64,000 nucleotides of DNA. Origin: an uncultured Prevotellaceae bacterium (lineage in GTDB: Bacteria > Bacteroidota > Bacteroidia > Bacteroidales > Bacteroidaceae). The stretch covers positions 20,693 to 84,692 of the forward strand of contig CAMVIM010000014.1 of NCBI GenBank assembly GCA_947167515.1. The letters run 5' to 3'. Under the pieces are notes generated by a model. The model saw nothing but the letters and a program-made list of their open reading frames with translations. It searched no databases and was not told the DNA's origin. Shown one piece after another: positions 17,566 through 25,224 of the stretch. The translations under genes were made by a program, and so were the position numbers. Positions within the stretch are counted from its first letter, which is position 1. Every line of letters starts with the position of its first letter.

Positions 17566-18013
17566 TTCAAGTTCCTCCAGTTACCTCACGGCAGACGGCT
17601 TCGTCGTTGGTGCAGTCCTTTTCTGCCATCTCATACTCTGGGGACGAGCCTCAGAGAATGACACGACAGCGGATTGGCGAGAAGAAAGTCATACGAATAC
17701 CTGCCTGAAAGTCTTCGGGCAGACTCTTCCGTATGGCTCACTTCTCCAGATGCCACTCCTTTTCGGACTGCAATCAATGACGGCTGTCAGTCGTGAGGTT
17801 TGGGAAGAACAGATAGAAAAGCGTCCAGGCATACAACATTCTGTATTTCTCGCATCGTAGCAGGTACGACGGGAAAAATACAGAGAGTTGTCTGCTGATG
17901 GGCAATCCCCACAAGAGTACGTCAGAAGTGCCAGACAGATGATGAACATTTGTCCGTCCCTCCCGATGCACACTTGCTTAACGGGCTTGCCGTCCCTGCT
18001 TTTCTCTGTTCAT
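17566..18013. ncRNA. Structured repeat element, copy C
   Basis: 448 bp, beginning TTCAAGTTCCTCCAG and ending CTTTTCTCTGTTCAT exactly as copy B does. Stems seen: CTGCCTGAA/TTCGGGCAG, CTGTATTT/AAATACAG. The last stem (TCAGAAG with CTCCCGA) pairs only if the minus strand is read, allowing G-U; the first two favour the plus strand. No convincing gene lies in 17538-18505. Confidence 0.6.
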
Positions 18014-18219
18014 TGGCACGTTGTTCCCTTTTACAAAGTGATTCATTCAGTACGTTTATACCTTCTTATAATAATAGTCTGTTTCAAGTACCTTTTTCTT
18101 CAGTGACCTTTGACATCGGCTTCCCACTAAGTCGGAGAGCCGAGTTCCAGCCTCATATATGTCTCACTACCGCGAATTGCCACTTTTTCCTGTCCCGTCC
18201 CCGATCGTTCCGTTTGGGC

Positions 18220-18404
18220 GGCAAAGGTACGGACACCTGATTTCGGCAATCCAAGTTCGGGGCGCAGGCGTTTCGCAAAAAATCTCCACACTCCGCTAAA
18301 GGAAGGTAGTATTTTTCACGAAAAACTTGTATAGCCGACCTCGTGTCAGTGATGGAGCCGCCGAAACGAAACGACAACGGCGACAGGACAGACGCAAAAA
18401 AAAA
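18220..18404. promoter_or_regulatory. Duplicated leader block, copy 2 (before the small membrane protein)
   Basis: Second copy of the block at 15921-16097, with the same order of conserved words. CAAAGGTA (18222-18229) again gives a minus-strand TACCTTTG box facing structured copy C. The 3' end of the block runs up to the small membrane-protein gene at 18506. Confidence 0.5.
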
Positions 18405-18505
18405 TGGCAAGTTCAACGGTTCATACATATAGGGCAAAGGCAGGAAACTCACTTCCTCCGACTTATGGAAACCGCAATATCATACAAACCAAACCCAAGC
18501 GCAAT

Positions 18506-18703
18506 ATGAGACAAATGGCTATTTCAACAACAATCCTAATGGCTCTGATGCCCCTCCGCATCGTGAACTGGCTGATGAGCCTTGTATGCAACCTGATGGC
18601 TGTAGTCATCGAGTCCGTCATCACCATCATCATCACTTGGGTGGCGATAGCAATCACCATCCTGCTACTTATCGGCACATTCCTTTGGATACTGTCACTC
18701 TGA
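18506..18703 (+). CDS. Small two-helix membrane protein
   Basis: 65 residues, nearly all hydrophobic: one helix at about 8-35 and another at about 38-62. Not recognised as a named family. The ATG at 18506 is chosen because the upstream part of the frame overlaps the leader block. It lies 32 bp before the PcfK-like gene and may be co-transcribed with it. Confidence 0.5.
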   Translation: MRQMAISTTILMALMPLRIVNWLMSLVCNLMAVVIESVITIIITWVAIAITILLLIGTFLWILSL

Positions 18704-18735
18704 AAAGAAAACAAACAATTAAACACCATACGATT

Positions 18736-19158
18736 ATGAAAGGAACAGAAAGTTTCAAGCAGACCATCCACTCCTATCTGGAGCAGAGAGCAAGCGAGGA
18801 CACGCTCTTCGCAGAGAAGTACCACGCAGTGAACCGCAGCATCGACGACATCGTGACCTACATCCTCAACCAAGTGATGAAGAGCGAGTGTCACGGCTTC
18901 GACGATGATGAAATCTACTCACTGGCTATCCACGCAGCCGAGGAAAAGGATTTGGAGGTGGGCAAGCCGATGGAGTGCGACGTCAGAGTGAACCACATCG
19001 TGGAACTCACCGAGGAAGAAAAGCAGGAGGCAAGGCGCAACGCAATCCGCAGACTGGAGAACGAGACCTACAACCGCATTTCCCAACGCAGCAAGCCCAA
19101 GGCAAGGACGGCACAGACCTCCACCATTCAGCAGCCATCATTATTCGACAACTTCTAA
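18736..19158 (+). CDS. PcfK-like protein
   Basis: 140 residues, acidic and helical, with the start MKGTESFKQTIHSYLEQRA and the middle NQVMKSECHGFDDDEIYSLA that I associate with the PcfK-like family of conjugative elements. The C-terminus (QPSLFDNF) is basic-then-acidic and could be an interaction tail. Function unknown. Start chosen at ATG 18736; it is followed after 11 bp by the PcfJ-like gene, the usual pairing. Confidence 0.75.
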   Translation: MKGTESFKQTIHSYLEQRASEDTLFAEKYHAVNRSIDDIVTYILNQVMKSECHGFDDDEIYSLAIHAAEEKDLEVGKPMECDVRVNHIVELTEEEKQEARRNAIRRLENETYNRISQRSKPKARTAQTSTIQQPSLFDNF

Positions 19159-19169
19159 CACCGAGCATT

Positions 19170-20456
19170 ATGAAACCAAGAACGCAATACCAAAAGATGG
19201 TGTGCCAGTCCGACAAGGGCACGGCACCCATCGCCAAGAGAGTAATCAAGTGGGCAGCCGAAGAACTCACCGACCACTTTGCCTACCATCATCCCAACTC
19301 CCTCCGCCATACCTGTATGGACTGCGGACACCAGTGGACTATCTCAGACGCTGAAAAGAAAAACAAGACCCTCGTATGCCCCCACTGCGAACGCAGGTTG
19401 GACGTGAAAGAGACCCGTGACCGCACCCTCCGCCAGTCTGCCTACTTCACCATGCTCACCACGAGGAAAGGCTTTCAGGTACTCCGTGTAGCCCTGCTGA
19501 ACACCGAACACCGCAAGGGGGAACAAGCCACAAGCACCTGCCGAGAGATATGCCGCTACTACATCAACGGGCAAGGCAAGTGTGAGGTGATAGGACTGAA
19601 GCGCACGATGGGACCATACCTTGACTGCTTCTCCTACTATGCAGGAATGGAACTCCGCAACGACAACGACACCTTCAGCCACCTTGCCACGTTCCCCCTC
19701 TACCCCAAGATGGACGTCATCCCCGAACTGGAGCGCAACGGCTTCACGGGTGACCTCTACGGACTGGCACCATTGACGATGTTCAAGTCGATACTCCGTG
19801 ACAACCGCTACGAGACCCTTCTCAAATCGGGACGCATCGACCACTTCCGCCACTTCATGACGCACTCCACCGACCTCGAAGTCTGTTGGAACTCATACAA
19901 GATTGCCAAGCGCAACCACTACCATATCGGCAATATCAGCCTATGGTGCGACACCATCCGTATGCTCCGCAAGGTTGGCAAGGACATTCGCAATGCCCAC
20001 TATGTTTGCCCCACCGACCTCCAAGCCGTACACGACAAGTTGGTGAAGAAGATTGAGGAAAAGGCAGAGCGTGAGCGCAGAGCCGAGGAAATGGAGAGAG
20101 CAGCCAAGAGCGAAGCCAAGTTCAAGGCAATGAAAGGCAAGTTCTTCGGTCTGTTGTTCACCGATGGACTCATCAATGTCCGTGTGTTAGAGAGTGTGGA
20201 GGAACACCGCCAAGAGGGAAGCCACATGCACCATTGTGTATTCAGCGCATCCTACTATCTCAACGAGGAAAGCCTAATCTTCTCTGCTACCATCAATGGG
20301 GAGCGAGTGGAAACAGTGGAATTTAGCCTTGACGAGTTCCGAGTAGTACAGAGCCGAGGTGTCTGCAACAAGAACACCGAGTATCACGACCGCATTGTGA
20401 GCCTTGTAAACAGCAACGCAGATGCCATAAGGCAGAGAATGAGAAAGGCAGCATAA
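19170..20456 (+). CDS. PcfJ-like protein
   Basis: 428 residues. A zinc-ribbon-like CMDCGHQW...CPHCERRLDV pair lies near residues 50-73, followed by a long region containing HMHHCVFSASYY near the C-terminus, the PcfJ-like signature. The role of the family is unknown; in related elements the gene accompanies transfer functions. A helical, charged stretch (KIEEKAERERRAEEMERAAK) sits before the conserved C-terminal domain. Start ATG 19170. Confidence 0.8.
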   Translation: MKPRTQYQKMVCQSDKGTAPIAKRVIKWAAEELTDHFAYHHPNSLRHTCMDCGHQWTISDAEKKNKTLVCPHCERRLDVKETRDRTLRQSAYFTMLTTRKGFQVLRVALLNTEHRKGEQATSTCREICRYYINGQGKCEVIGLKRTMGPYLDCFSYYAGMELRNDNDTFSHLATFPLYPKMDVIPELERNGFTGDLYGLAPLTMFKSILRDNRYETLLKSGRIDHFRHFMTHSTDLEVCWNSYKIAKRNHYHIGNISLWCDTIRMLRKVGKDIRNAHYVCPTDLQAVHDKLVKKIEEKAERERRAEEMERAAKSEAKFKAMKGKFFGLLFTDGLINVRVLESVEEHRQEGSHMHHCVFSASYYLNEESLIFSATINGERVETVEFSLDEFRVVQSRGVCNKNTEYHDRIVSLVNSNADAIRQRMRKAA

Positions 20457-20511
20457 GTTTAACCAAGGTGGGAGGAAGCAAAGAGCCTCCCACCACTAAA
20501 AACAGACAATT

Positions 20512-20766
20512 ATGACTATCAAGATTGAAAGCATTATCAACCAGTGGGACAGCGAGACGAACGATGTGATAGTCCGTTTCCTCAACCTACTGACGCTTGC
20601 CAAGACACGCAAGGAGTTAGAGCAATCACTGGATTTCACTCCGTTCAAGGAGCAGTACAAGAAGCACCTCCTATGGGGATGGGGAAGCAGACACCTTTGG
20701 GTGAAACAAGTCTGCCCCTACAACGGCAGCGTAGCCGAGAACAGATTACTGATTGTTGAATTTTAA
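20512..20766 (+). CDS. Hypothetical 84-residue protein
   Basis: Not recognised. Soluble, no signal or membrane segment; the middle (TLAKTRKELEQSL) looks helical and the second half is rich in Trp (LLWGWGSRHLW). It follows the PcfJ-like gene by 55 bp and precedes another small gene by 12 bp in the same direction, part of the element's accessory string. Confidence 0.55.
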   Translation: MTIKIESIINQWDSETNDVIVRFLNLLTLAKTRKELEQSLDFTPFKEQYKKHLLWGWGSRHLWVKQVCPYNGSVAENRLLIVEF

Positions 20767-20778
20767 CGAGAGCGCATT

Positions 20779-21018
20779 ATGGCACACTTTGCAGGAACAT
20801 ACCTTATCCCCTTGTTCGCTATCGTACCCTTGGAGTATGGCGATTACAGCGGACTTGATGATTTGGACACAGAACTAATCCAGTCGTTCATTGACGCGAA
20901 CTTTCCTCACGGCTATGTGATGGACATCAGAGACGCAGACAATCCTTTCTTCTGTTCGCATCCCGACATCGGAGGACTGGCAACCGAGGTAGTTGAAGCC
21001 GACTTCTACCACGCATAA
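20779..21018 (+). CDS. Hypothetical 79-residue acidic protein
   Basis: Not recognised. Strongly acidic (many Asp), with a hydrophobic start (FAGTYLIPLFAIVPLEYG) that is too weak for a signal peptide. Same operon-like string as the neighbouring small genes. Confidence 0.55.
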   Translation: MAHFAGTYLIPLFAIVPLEYGDYSGLDDLDTELIQSFIDANFPHGYVMDIRDADNPFFCSHPDIGGLATEVVEADFYHA

Positions 21019-21074
21019 TAATAACAAGGTGGGAGTAATCGGCACTCCCACCGCTTAAAGAACAGACAATAGCA

Positions 21075-21326
21075 ATGACACAAGAGACATTCAAACTGAT
21101 TGATGCCGTTTGCCGTGAAGGTGTGGCAAACGATGTTTGGGGAGTAGCCGAGGACTTCAACACCTCAGTACACCTTGGTTCAATAGAGAACATAGACCTA
21201 TTGGGCAAGTTCCTTTTTGTATATCGTGAGAGAAGGGAGCATTTCCCGTTTATCGGCAAGTATACGCCGACCCATTCCCTCCACTATGACGAGGACACCA
21301 TCATCGACCTTTATCAACTCAACTAA
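21075..21326 (+). CDS. Hypothetical 83-residue protein
   Basis: Not recognised. Soluble, mixed charge, no motif I can name. It lies 56 bp after the previous small gene and 12 bp before the DUF3873 gene, in the same direction. Confidence 0.55.
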   Translation: MTQETFKLIDAVCREGVANDVWGVAEDFNTSVHLGSIENIDLLGKFLFVYRERREHFPFIGKYTPTHSLHYDEDTIIDLYQLN

Positions 21327-21338
21327 ATACACAGCACT

Positions 21339-21557
21339 ATGACAACGAAAATGACCGTGAACGGAGTAAGCACCACTCAGAAAGGGCAAGAGCAGTATGA
21401 GACCTTTTCAGTCAGCACCCGACCAAAGCGGACGGCAGTGCAATATGACTACCGCAGCGCAGAGACTGGCGAGTTGTTCACATGTGTCCGCCCGACCTTG
21501 GCACAATGCAGGTTGCAGCGCGACCAGTGGCTAAGACAAAAAGGACTGACCAACTGA
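21339..21557 (+). CDS. DUF3873 domain protein
   Basis: 72 residues. The start MTVNGVSTTQKGQEQYE and the end CRPTL-like CVRPTLAQCRLQRDQW match DUF3873, a small family of Bacteroidota conjugative elements with unknown role. Last gene of the plus-strand accessory string; a twin-hairpin terminator follows 6 bp later. Confidence 0.75.
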   Translation: MTTKMTVNGVSTTQKGQEQYETFSVSTRPKRTAVQYDYRSAETGELFTCVRPTLAQCRLQRDQWLRQKGLTN

Positions 21558-21562
21558 CCGAT

Positions 21563-21656
21563 GAAGTCGGACGGACGAAAATTCCGCCCGACTTCGTTTC
21601 TTTCATGAGCAGGGGGCGAGAAAGAAACGAAGCAAAAGAAACCTTGTTCCGTTCTT
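21563..21656 (+). terminator. Twin hairpin repeat, copy 2 (after DUF3873)
   Basis: Nearly identical to 17443-17537: GAAGTCGGACGG/CCGCCCGACTTC followed by GTTTCTTTC/GAAAGAAAC. Ends the plus-strand accessory string. Confidence 0.7.
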
Positions 21657-21681
21657 GCAGAATGCCAGTATTTTGTATATG

Positions 21682-21711
21682 CAAAAATCCCCGACGTTAT
21701 CAGCGTCAGGG
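21682..21711 (-). terminator. Intrinsic terminator of the tra operon
   Basis: On the minus strand CCCTGACG pairs with CGTCGGGG around a 7-base loop and is followed by ATTTTTGC. It lies 15 bp beyond the stop of the lysozyme gene, the last gene of the transfer operon. Confidence 0.75.
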
Positions 21712-21725
21712 AAATATAGTAGTTG

Positions 21726-22274
21726 TTATCTGATATACAGCAGCGAGAACTCCACATATCTCCGTCGCTCTATGGACTTCACTTTCCTGCCCTTGTATCG
21801 GCAGAAGCGCATGTAGTCATGGAAGATATTGCGGTTACCTGCATCCAGTTTCCTCAGCAGCGTACTTCGTGGGCGTTTGCTTGTGCCGAGTATGGCGTAT
21901 GGCCCCACATTGTAGGCAAGGACAGCCAAGAGCATCTGATCTTTGCCGTAGCCATCGAATAGTCGGTACATCTTCATCAAGTCCTGGCGCAGCAGCCTGT
22001 CACCCTGTGCCTTCGTCATTGTCCTTGCACTGTACCGTTCCACAGGCTGCAACTGGTGACCCCATCCGACATAGGGATAGTTGCGGACGGTGTGCCAGCC
22101 CTCGAAGTGCTTGATGATTTCCACCGCCAGATTGAAACGCTGCCATTCCGTCATCCGTTCCTGATTGCTTGGCGGTCTCATGTCCTGCGCCATCGTCACC
22201 GACGGGCAGAGCATCAGCAGGACGGCTATAACCAGCCCTGCCAATGCACGTTGATGGTTACTGCCTACTCTCAA
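21726..22274 (-). CDS. Conjugation-associated lysozyme-like glycoside hydrolase
   Basis: 182 residues from a TTG start at 22274. A hydrophobic segment (ALAGLVIAVLLMLCPSVTMAQ) acts as signal peptide. The mature part has EIIKHFEGWHTVRNYPYVGWGHQ, with the catalytic Glu and the YxGxGH-type motif of phage-type lysozymes, and AVLAYNVGPYA. It would open peptidoglycan for the transfer channel. The TTG has a strong AAGGAGG 8 bases upstream; the longer ATG frame to 22337 only reads through the upstream gene in another frame. Confidence 0.8.
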   Translation of the reverse strand: MRVGSNHQRALAGLVIAVLLMLCPSVTMAQDMRPPSNQERMTEWQRFNLAVEIIKHFEGWHTVRNYPYVGWGHQLQPVERYSARTMTKAQGDRLLRQDLMKMYRLFDGYGKDQMLLAVLAYNVGPYAILGTSKRPRSTLLRKLDAGNRNIFHDYMRFCRYKGRKVKSIERRRYVEFSLLYIR

Positions 22275-22728
22275 TGCCTTGCCCTCCTTTCTCTGCGGTT
22301 TCCTTTTCCTCGTCCTCGTTGTTGAACTTGAACTCAAGTTGCTCGCTCTGCCCGTGATTGTCCTCTATGACCACGATGAAGCTGTGCGAGTCAGACGATG
22401 CCGAGGTGTAGTACAGACGGAACTCGCTCGTCAGCAGCGGATAGCGGTCGTTGGCTTTCAGGGCTTTCTTGTTGTATTTGAGCGTACCCTTGCCGTCGTA
22501 GAGGAACCAGCGGATGGTGTACTTAGTGTCGTCCGTTCTGCCCTCCGCAAGCAGTGAACAGCGGATTTCCACCGTCTCGCCCTGCGTCACCCTCAGAGGG
22601 ACTGGCATAGTCTCGACATGAAACGGATAAGCTGTCTGAATATCCAGATCGCTATCGCAAGCAGCGATGCAAAACACGGCGGTTGCCATGCAGCCCAGCC
22701 CCACAATCTTCTTGATTACCTTCTTCAT
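22258..22728 (-). CDS. traQ: TraQ-like DUF3872 conjugative lipoprotein
   Basis: About 156 residues. A lipoprotein signal peptide ends at the lipobox VFCIAAC (Cys near residue 23 of this start), so it is anchored in a membrane on the periplasmic side. The rest is an Ig-like beta fold (TVEIRCSLLAEG, RWFLYDGKG) matching DUF3872/TraQ of CTnDOT-type elements. It overlaps the 3' end of the primase gene by 77 bp and the start of the lysozyme gene by 17 bp. Confidence 0.8.
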   Translation of the reverse strand: MKKVIKKIVGLGCMATAVFCIAACDSDLDIQTAYPFHVETMPVPLRVTQGETVEIRCSLLAEGRTDDTKYTIRWFLYDGKGTLKYNKKALKANDRYPLLTSEFRLYYTSASSDSHSFIVVIEDNHGQSEQLEFKFNNEDEEKETAEKGGQGIESRQ

Positions 22729-23647
22729 TGTTGATGTTACTTTCATTGTTCGTTGTTTTTTGGTTGTTGTTTACTTTTTGTTGATTCTTCACAAGGAACT
22801 CGTTGAGATCCTTGTTGCCTGAGTAGTCGGCAGTGTGGTCTATGACCTTTTCACCCAGACTGTCCTTCAGCGTCTGCACTGCCTTCTTCCCTGCATCGTC
22901 ATTGTCAAGGTAGGCGTGAACGTGCTCGTACTGCTTCAGCAAGTCCGTCGATTTCCGCAGGTAGATGATGCTGTTAAGTACCAGATTGTCCTTTTGTGCT
23001 GCATTATGATTGATGGTAACCGCTGAAAGGAAGTCAAAGAATCCCTCAAACACGTTACACTCCCTGCTTGGTTGTTCACCGCATTGTATAAACGTCGTTC
23101 CCTTCGGTGCAATGCAGCCTTTGAAGAACTTGTTGCGCACCTCATAGCCGCCCTTGTCGTTGGGAAAGCCGATGGCAAAGTAACGCTTACTGCGCAAGTC
23201 GTAGTGTACCTCCTTGCAGTACCGAGCAGCCACCTCAAAGGGCATCGCCCTTTCCGCAAGGTACTGACGCAGGGCATAGTGTCCGAGTGGCAGCACCTCT
23301 ACGTTCGCAAACTGCGGCTCCGTGTCTTCCGCCATCTTCTGGTACTCCATTCCCTTTATCTCCAGCATCGGCAGTTTCATGGTCTCTGCAATGTACTGAG
23401 CCTGACGGATGAAGTCGTTAGACGGAATCAGTTTCCCAGCCAGTGTAAAGATGTCGCCACCCTCACCCATGCCGAAGTCAAACCACTTTTCCTTTCGGGT
23501 GTCGAGTTTGAACGACGGGCTTTTGTCGTTGCGGTAAGGCGAATGATACCATAGTACCGTACCACGCTTTTTGACGGGATGGAAACCGAGCCGACTCAAA
23601 AAGTCGGCTATCGGTGTATCCTTGATTTTCTCGATGTCCATTGCCAT
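22652..23647 (-). CDS. traP: TraP-like DNA primase (Toprim)
   Basis: 331 residues. The N-terminus (PIADFLSRLGFHPVKKRGTVLWYHSPYRNDKSPSF) is like the zinc-binding domain of DnaG-type primases, though with fewer cysteines. The Toprim core is seen in CNVFEGFFDFLSA and HAYLDNDDAGKKA (the DxD-like acidic pair). It would prime the transferred strand in the recipient. The C-terminus becomes Asn-rich and then reads through the start of traQ in another frame, so its last ~30 residues may not be conserved. Confidence 0.82.
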   Translation of the reverse strand: MAMDIEKIKDTPIADFLSRLGFHPVKKRGTVLWYHSPYRNDKSPSFKLDTRKEKWFDFGMGEGGDIFTLAGKLIPSNDFIRQAQYIAETMKLPMLEIKGMEYQKMAEDTEPQFANVEVLPLGHYALRQYLAERAMPFEVAARYCKEVHYDLRSKRYFAIGFPNDKGGYEVRNKFFKGCIAPKGTTFIQCGEQPSRECNVFEGFFDFLSAVTINHNAAQKDNLVLNSIIYLRKSTDLLKQYEHVHAYLDNDDAGKKAVQTLKDSLGEKVIDHTADYSGNKDLNEFLVKNQQKVNNNQKTTNNESNINNEEGNQEDCGAGLHGNRRVLHRCLR

Positions 23648-23651
23648 AGCG

Positions 23652-24224
23652 TCAGTTGATGATGAACTTCAGCCCGATGCCGTACTGCGTATGGTTCAGC
23701 CCGGAAGTGTTGCCCCACAGGAAACGCTCACGCACATTCCCCATCACCACCACCTTGTCGGACAGATACCACTCCACGTTTAGCGTGGCAGCACAGCCAT
23801 ACACGAAGCCGCCCTTTTCCTTCAGCCGTGAGCCGTCATCCAATAGTTTCTCATTCCAGTTCACCGTCTCATAACCTGCCAGTGCCGATGCACCGACATA
23901 GACAAAGAACGACTTCGAGGCATCAGACAGCACCTGCTTGTAAAAGCCGCCCTCTGCCGTGAACTGCGCCATGGGGATAGTCTGCTTTTCATCCTCACCA
24001 TACTCATACTTGTGGTTGCGCTGCAGGTACTCCGCACCGAACACCCACTTGTTGCCACCCTTGGCGTAGGTCTCAGCCGTCACACCGCCATAGAACGAAT
24101 CGCCCTTGCCGTCCACCATGCCACCACCGATGGCGATGCCCTGCATCTTCGGGAGCACTCTCTGAGCCGTGGCCTGCCCCATAGTCAGAGCAAGCACGGC
24201 AATCGTCAGCATAATCTTCTTCAT
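23652..24224 (-). CDS. traO: TraO conjugation protein
   Basis: 190 residues with a signal peptide (residues 1-20, ...MGQATAQ). The rest has the alternating pattern of a small beta-barrel and ends in ...GIGLKFIIN. It matches TraO of CTnDOT-type transfer systems, believed to be an outer-membrane or periplasmic part of the mating channel. Four bp separate it from the primase gene. Confidence 0.85.
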   Translation of the reverse strand: MKKIMLTIAVLALTMGQATAQRVLPKMQGIAIGGGMVDGKGDSFYGGVTAETYAKGGNKWVFGAEYLQRNHKYEYGEDEKQTIPMAQFTAEGGFYKQVLSDASKSFFVYVGASALAGYETVNWNEKLLDDGSRLKEKGGFVYGCAATLNVEWYLSDKVVVMGNVRERFLWGNTSGLNHTQYGIGLKFIIN

Positions 24225-24242
24225 AGTTTTCAGTCTCTCGTT

Positions 24243-25172
24243 TTACTGGTTAGACACTTTCAGTTCCGAAATCACTCTCGCCCTTACAAGGTCGGTGTTC
24301 TCAATGGTGAAGGACTGGTGACGCCCACCGTTCTTCTCCGCCAGTTCCACCACTAAGCACTTGTCGTCGGGGATGGTGAACTTGTCCATCGTCCATACCG
24401 TGCGCTCCTTGCTGTTACCTGCCACGTTCAGCACGAAGTTCTGTGTGCGCAGGGGCTGAACGACCTGCTCCTGAATGGCGGTACGCTTTGCCACCTTCTT
24501 ATCAACAATCTTCCATGTGATGAAGTCCACGTCGAAGGGCACGTTGCTGGAGTTCCTGATCTCCGTGTGGAAGTACAGCAGACCGTTGTGTGTGTAGATG
24601 CCTTTCAAGAGGAACTGGATACCAAAGCTCTTACTGCCGATGTGCTTCACACGACGCTTGTTCTCCTTCCAGATGCTCTTCATCACCAGTCGCACCAGCA
24701 CGGGACTCTCCGAGCCGAGTTCCTTCAGGTAGATGTTCATGGAGTTGTTGGGACGGTTCACCGCCTCCCCGTCGTGGATGAAGTCCGTCATCTCCACATT
24801 GAGGATTCGAGGCTCACGGGCATACTTCACGTTGAAACTGTAGTAGGCACCATCCTCAGTGATGACGCTCATGTTCGTTTCGCCCTTGAAACCACGCTTG
24901 GCGGCTTTCACACGGATGACGTTCTCCGCACCATCAGCCTTTCCGGCAATGATGTTGGCTGAGCCTAAATCCACGTAGGCGATGGCGGCAGGGAAAATGA
25001 CGTGACAGGTCTTGTCAAACGTCACCTCCAGCCCGTGAGGGGGAATCATGCGGTCGTAGGTGATCTTCTTGGTATAGCCTTCAAAGAGGTCACCCGTGTT
25101 GTCACTTGTCTGTGCCATAGCCACAGACACCATGCCCATCATCAGGGCGAAAACAGAAAAAACTTTCTTCAT
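24243..25172 (-). CDS. traN: TraN conjugation protein
   Basis: 309 residues with a signal peptide (MKKVFSVFALMMGMVSVAMA). A beta-rich protein corresponding to TraN (VirB9-like) of the CTnDOT group, which with TraM and TraO builds the outer-membrane core. The longer frame to 25253 adds Asn/Gln-rich sequence that runs into the upstream gene; start at 25172 is preferred. Confidence 0.88.
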   Translation of the reverse strand: MKKVFSVFALMMGMVSVAMAQTSDNTGDLFEGYTKKITYDRMIPPHGLEVTFDKTCHVIFPAAIAYVDLGSANIIAGKADGAENVIRVKAAKRGFKGETNMSVITEDGAYYSFNVKYAREPRILNVEMTDFIHDGEAVNRPNNSMNIYLKELGSESPVLVRLVMKSIWKENKRRVKHIGSKSFGIQFLLKGIYTHNGLLYFHTEIRNSSNVPFDVDFITWKIVDKKVAKRTAIQEQVVQPLRTQNFVLNVAGNSKERTVWTMDKFTIPDDKCLVVELAEKNGGRHQSFTIENTDLVRARVISELKVSNQ

Positions 25173-25224
25173 TGTCATACAGATTTTTGTTTGTGAATAA
25201 ATGGATTGGTTGTTACTTGGTTGA

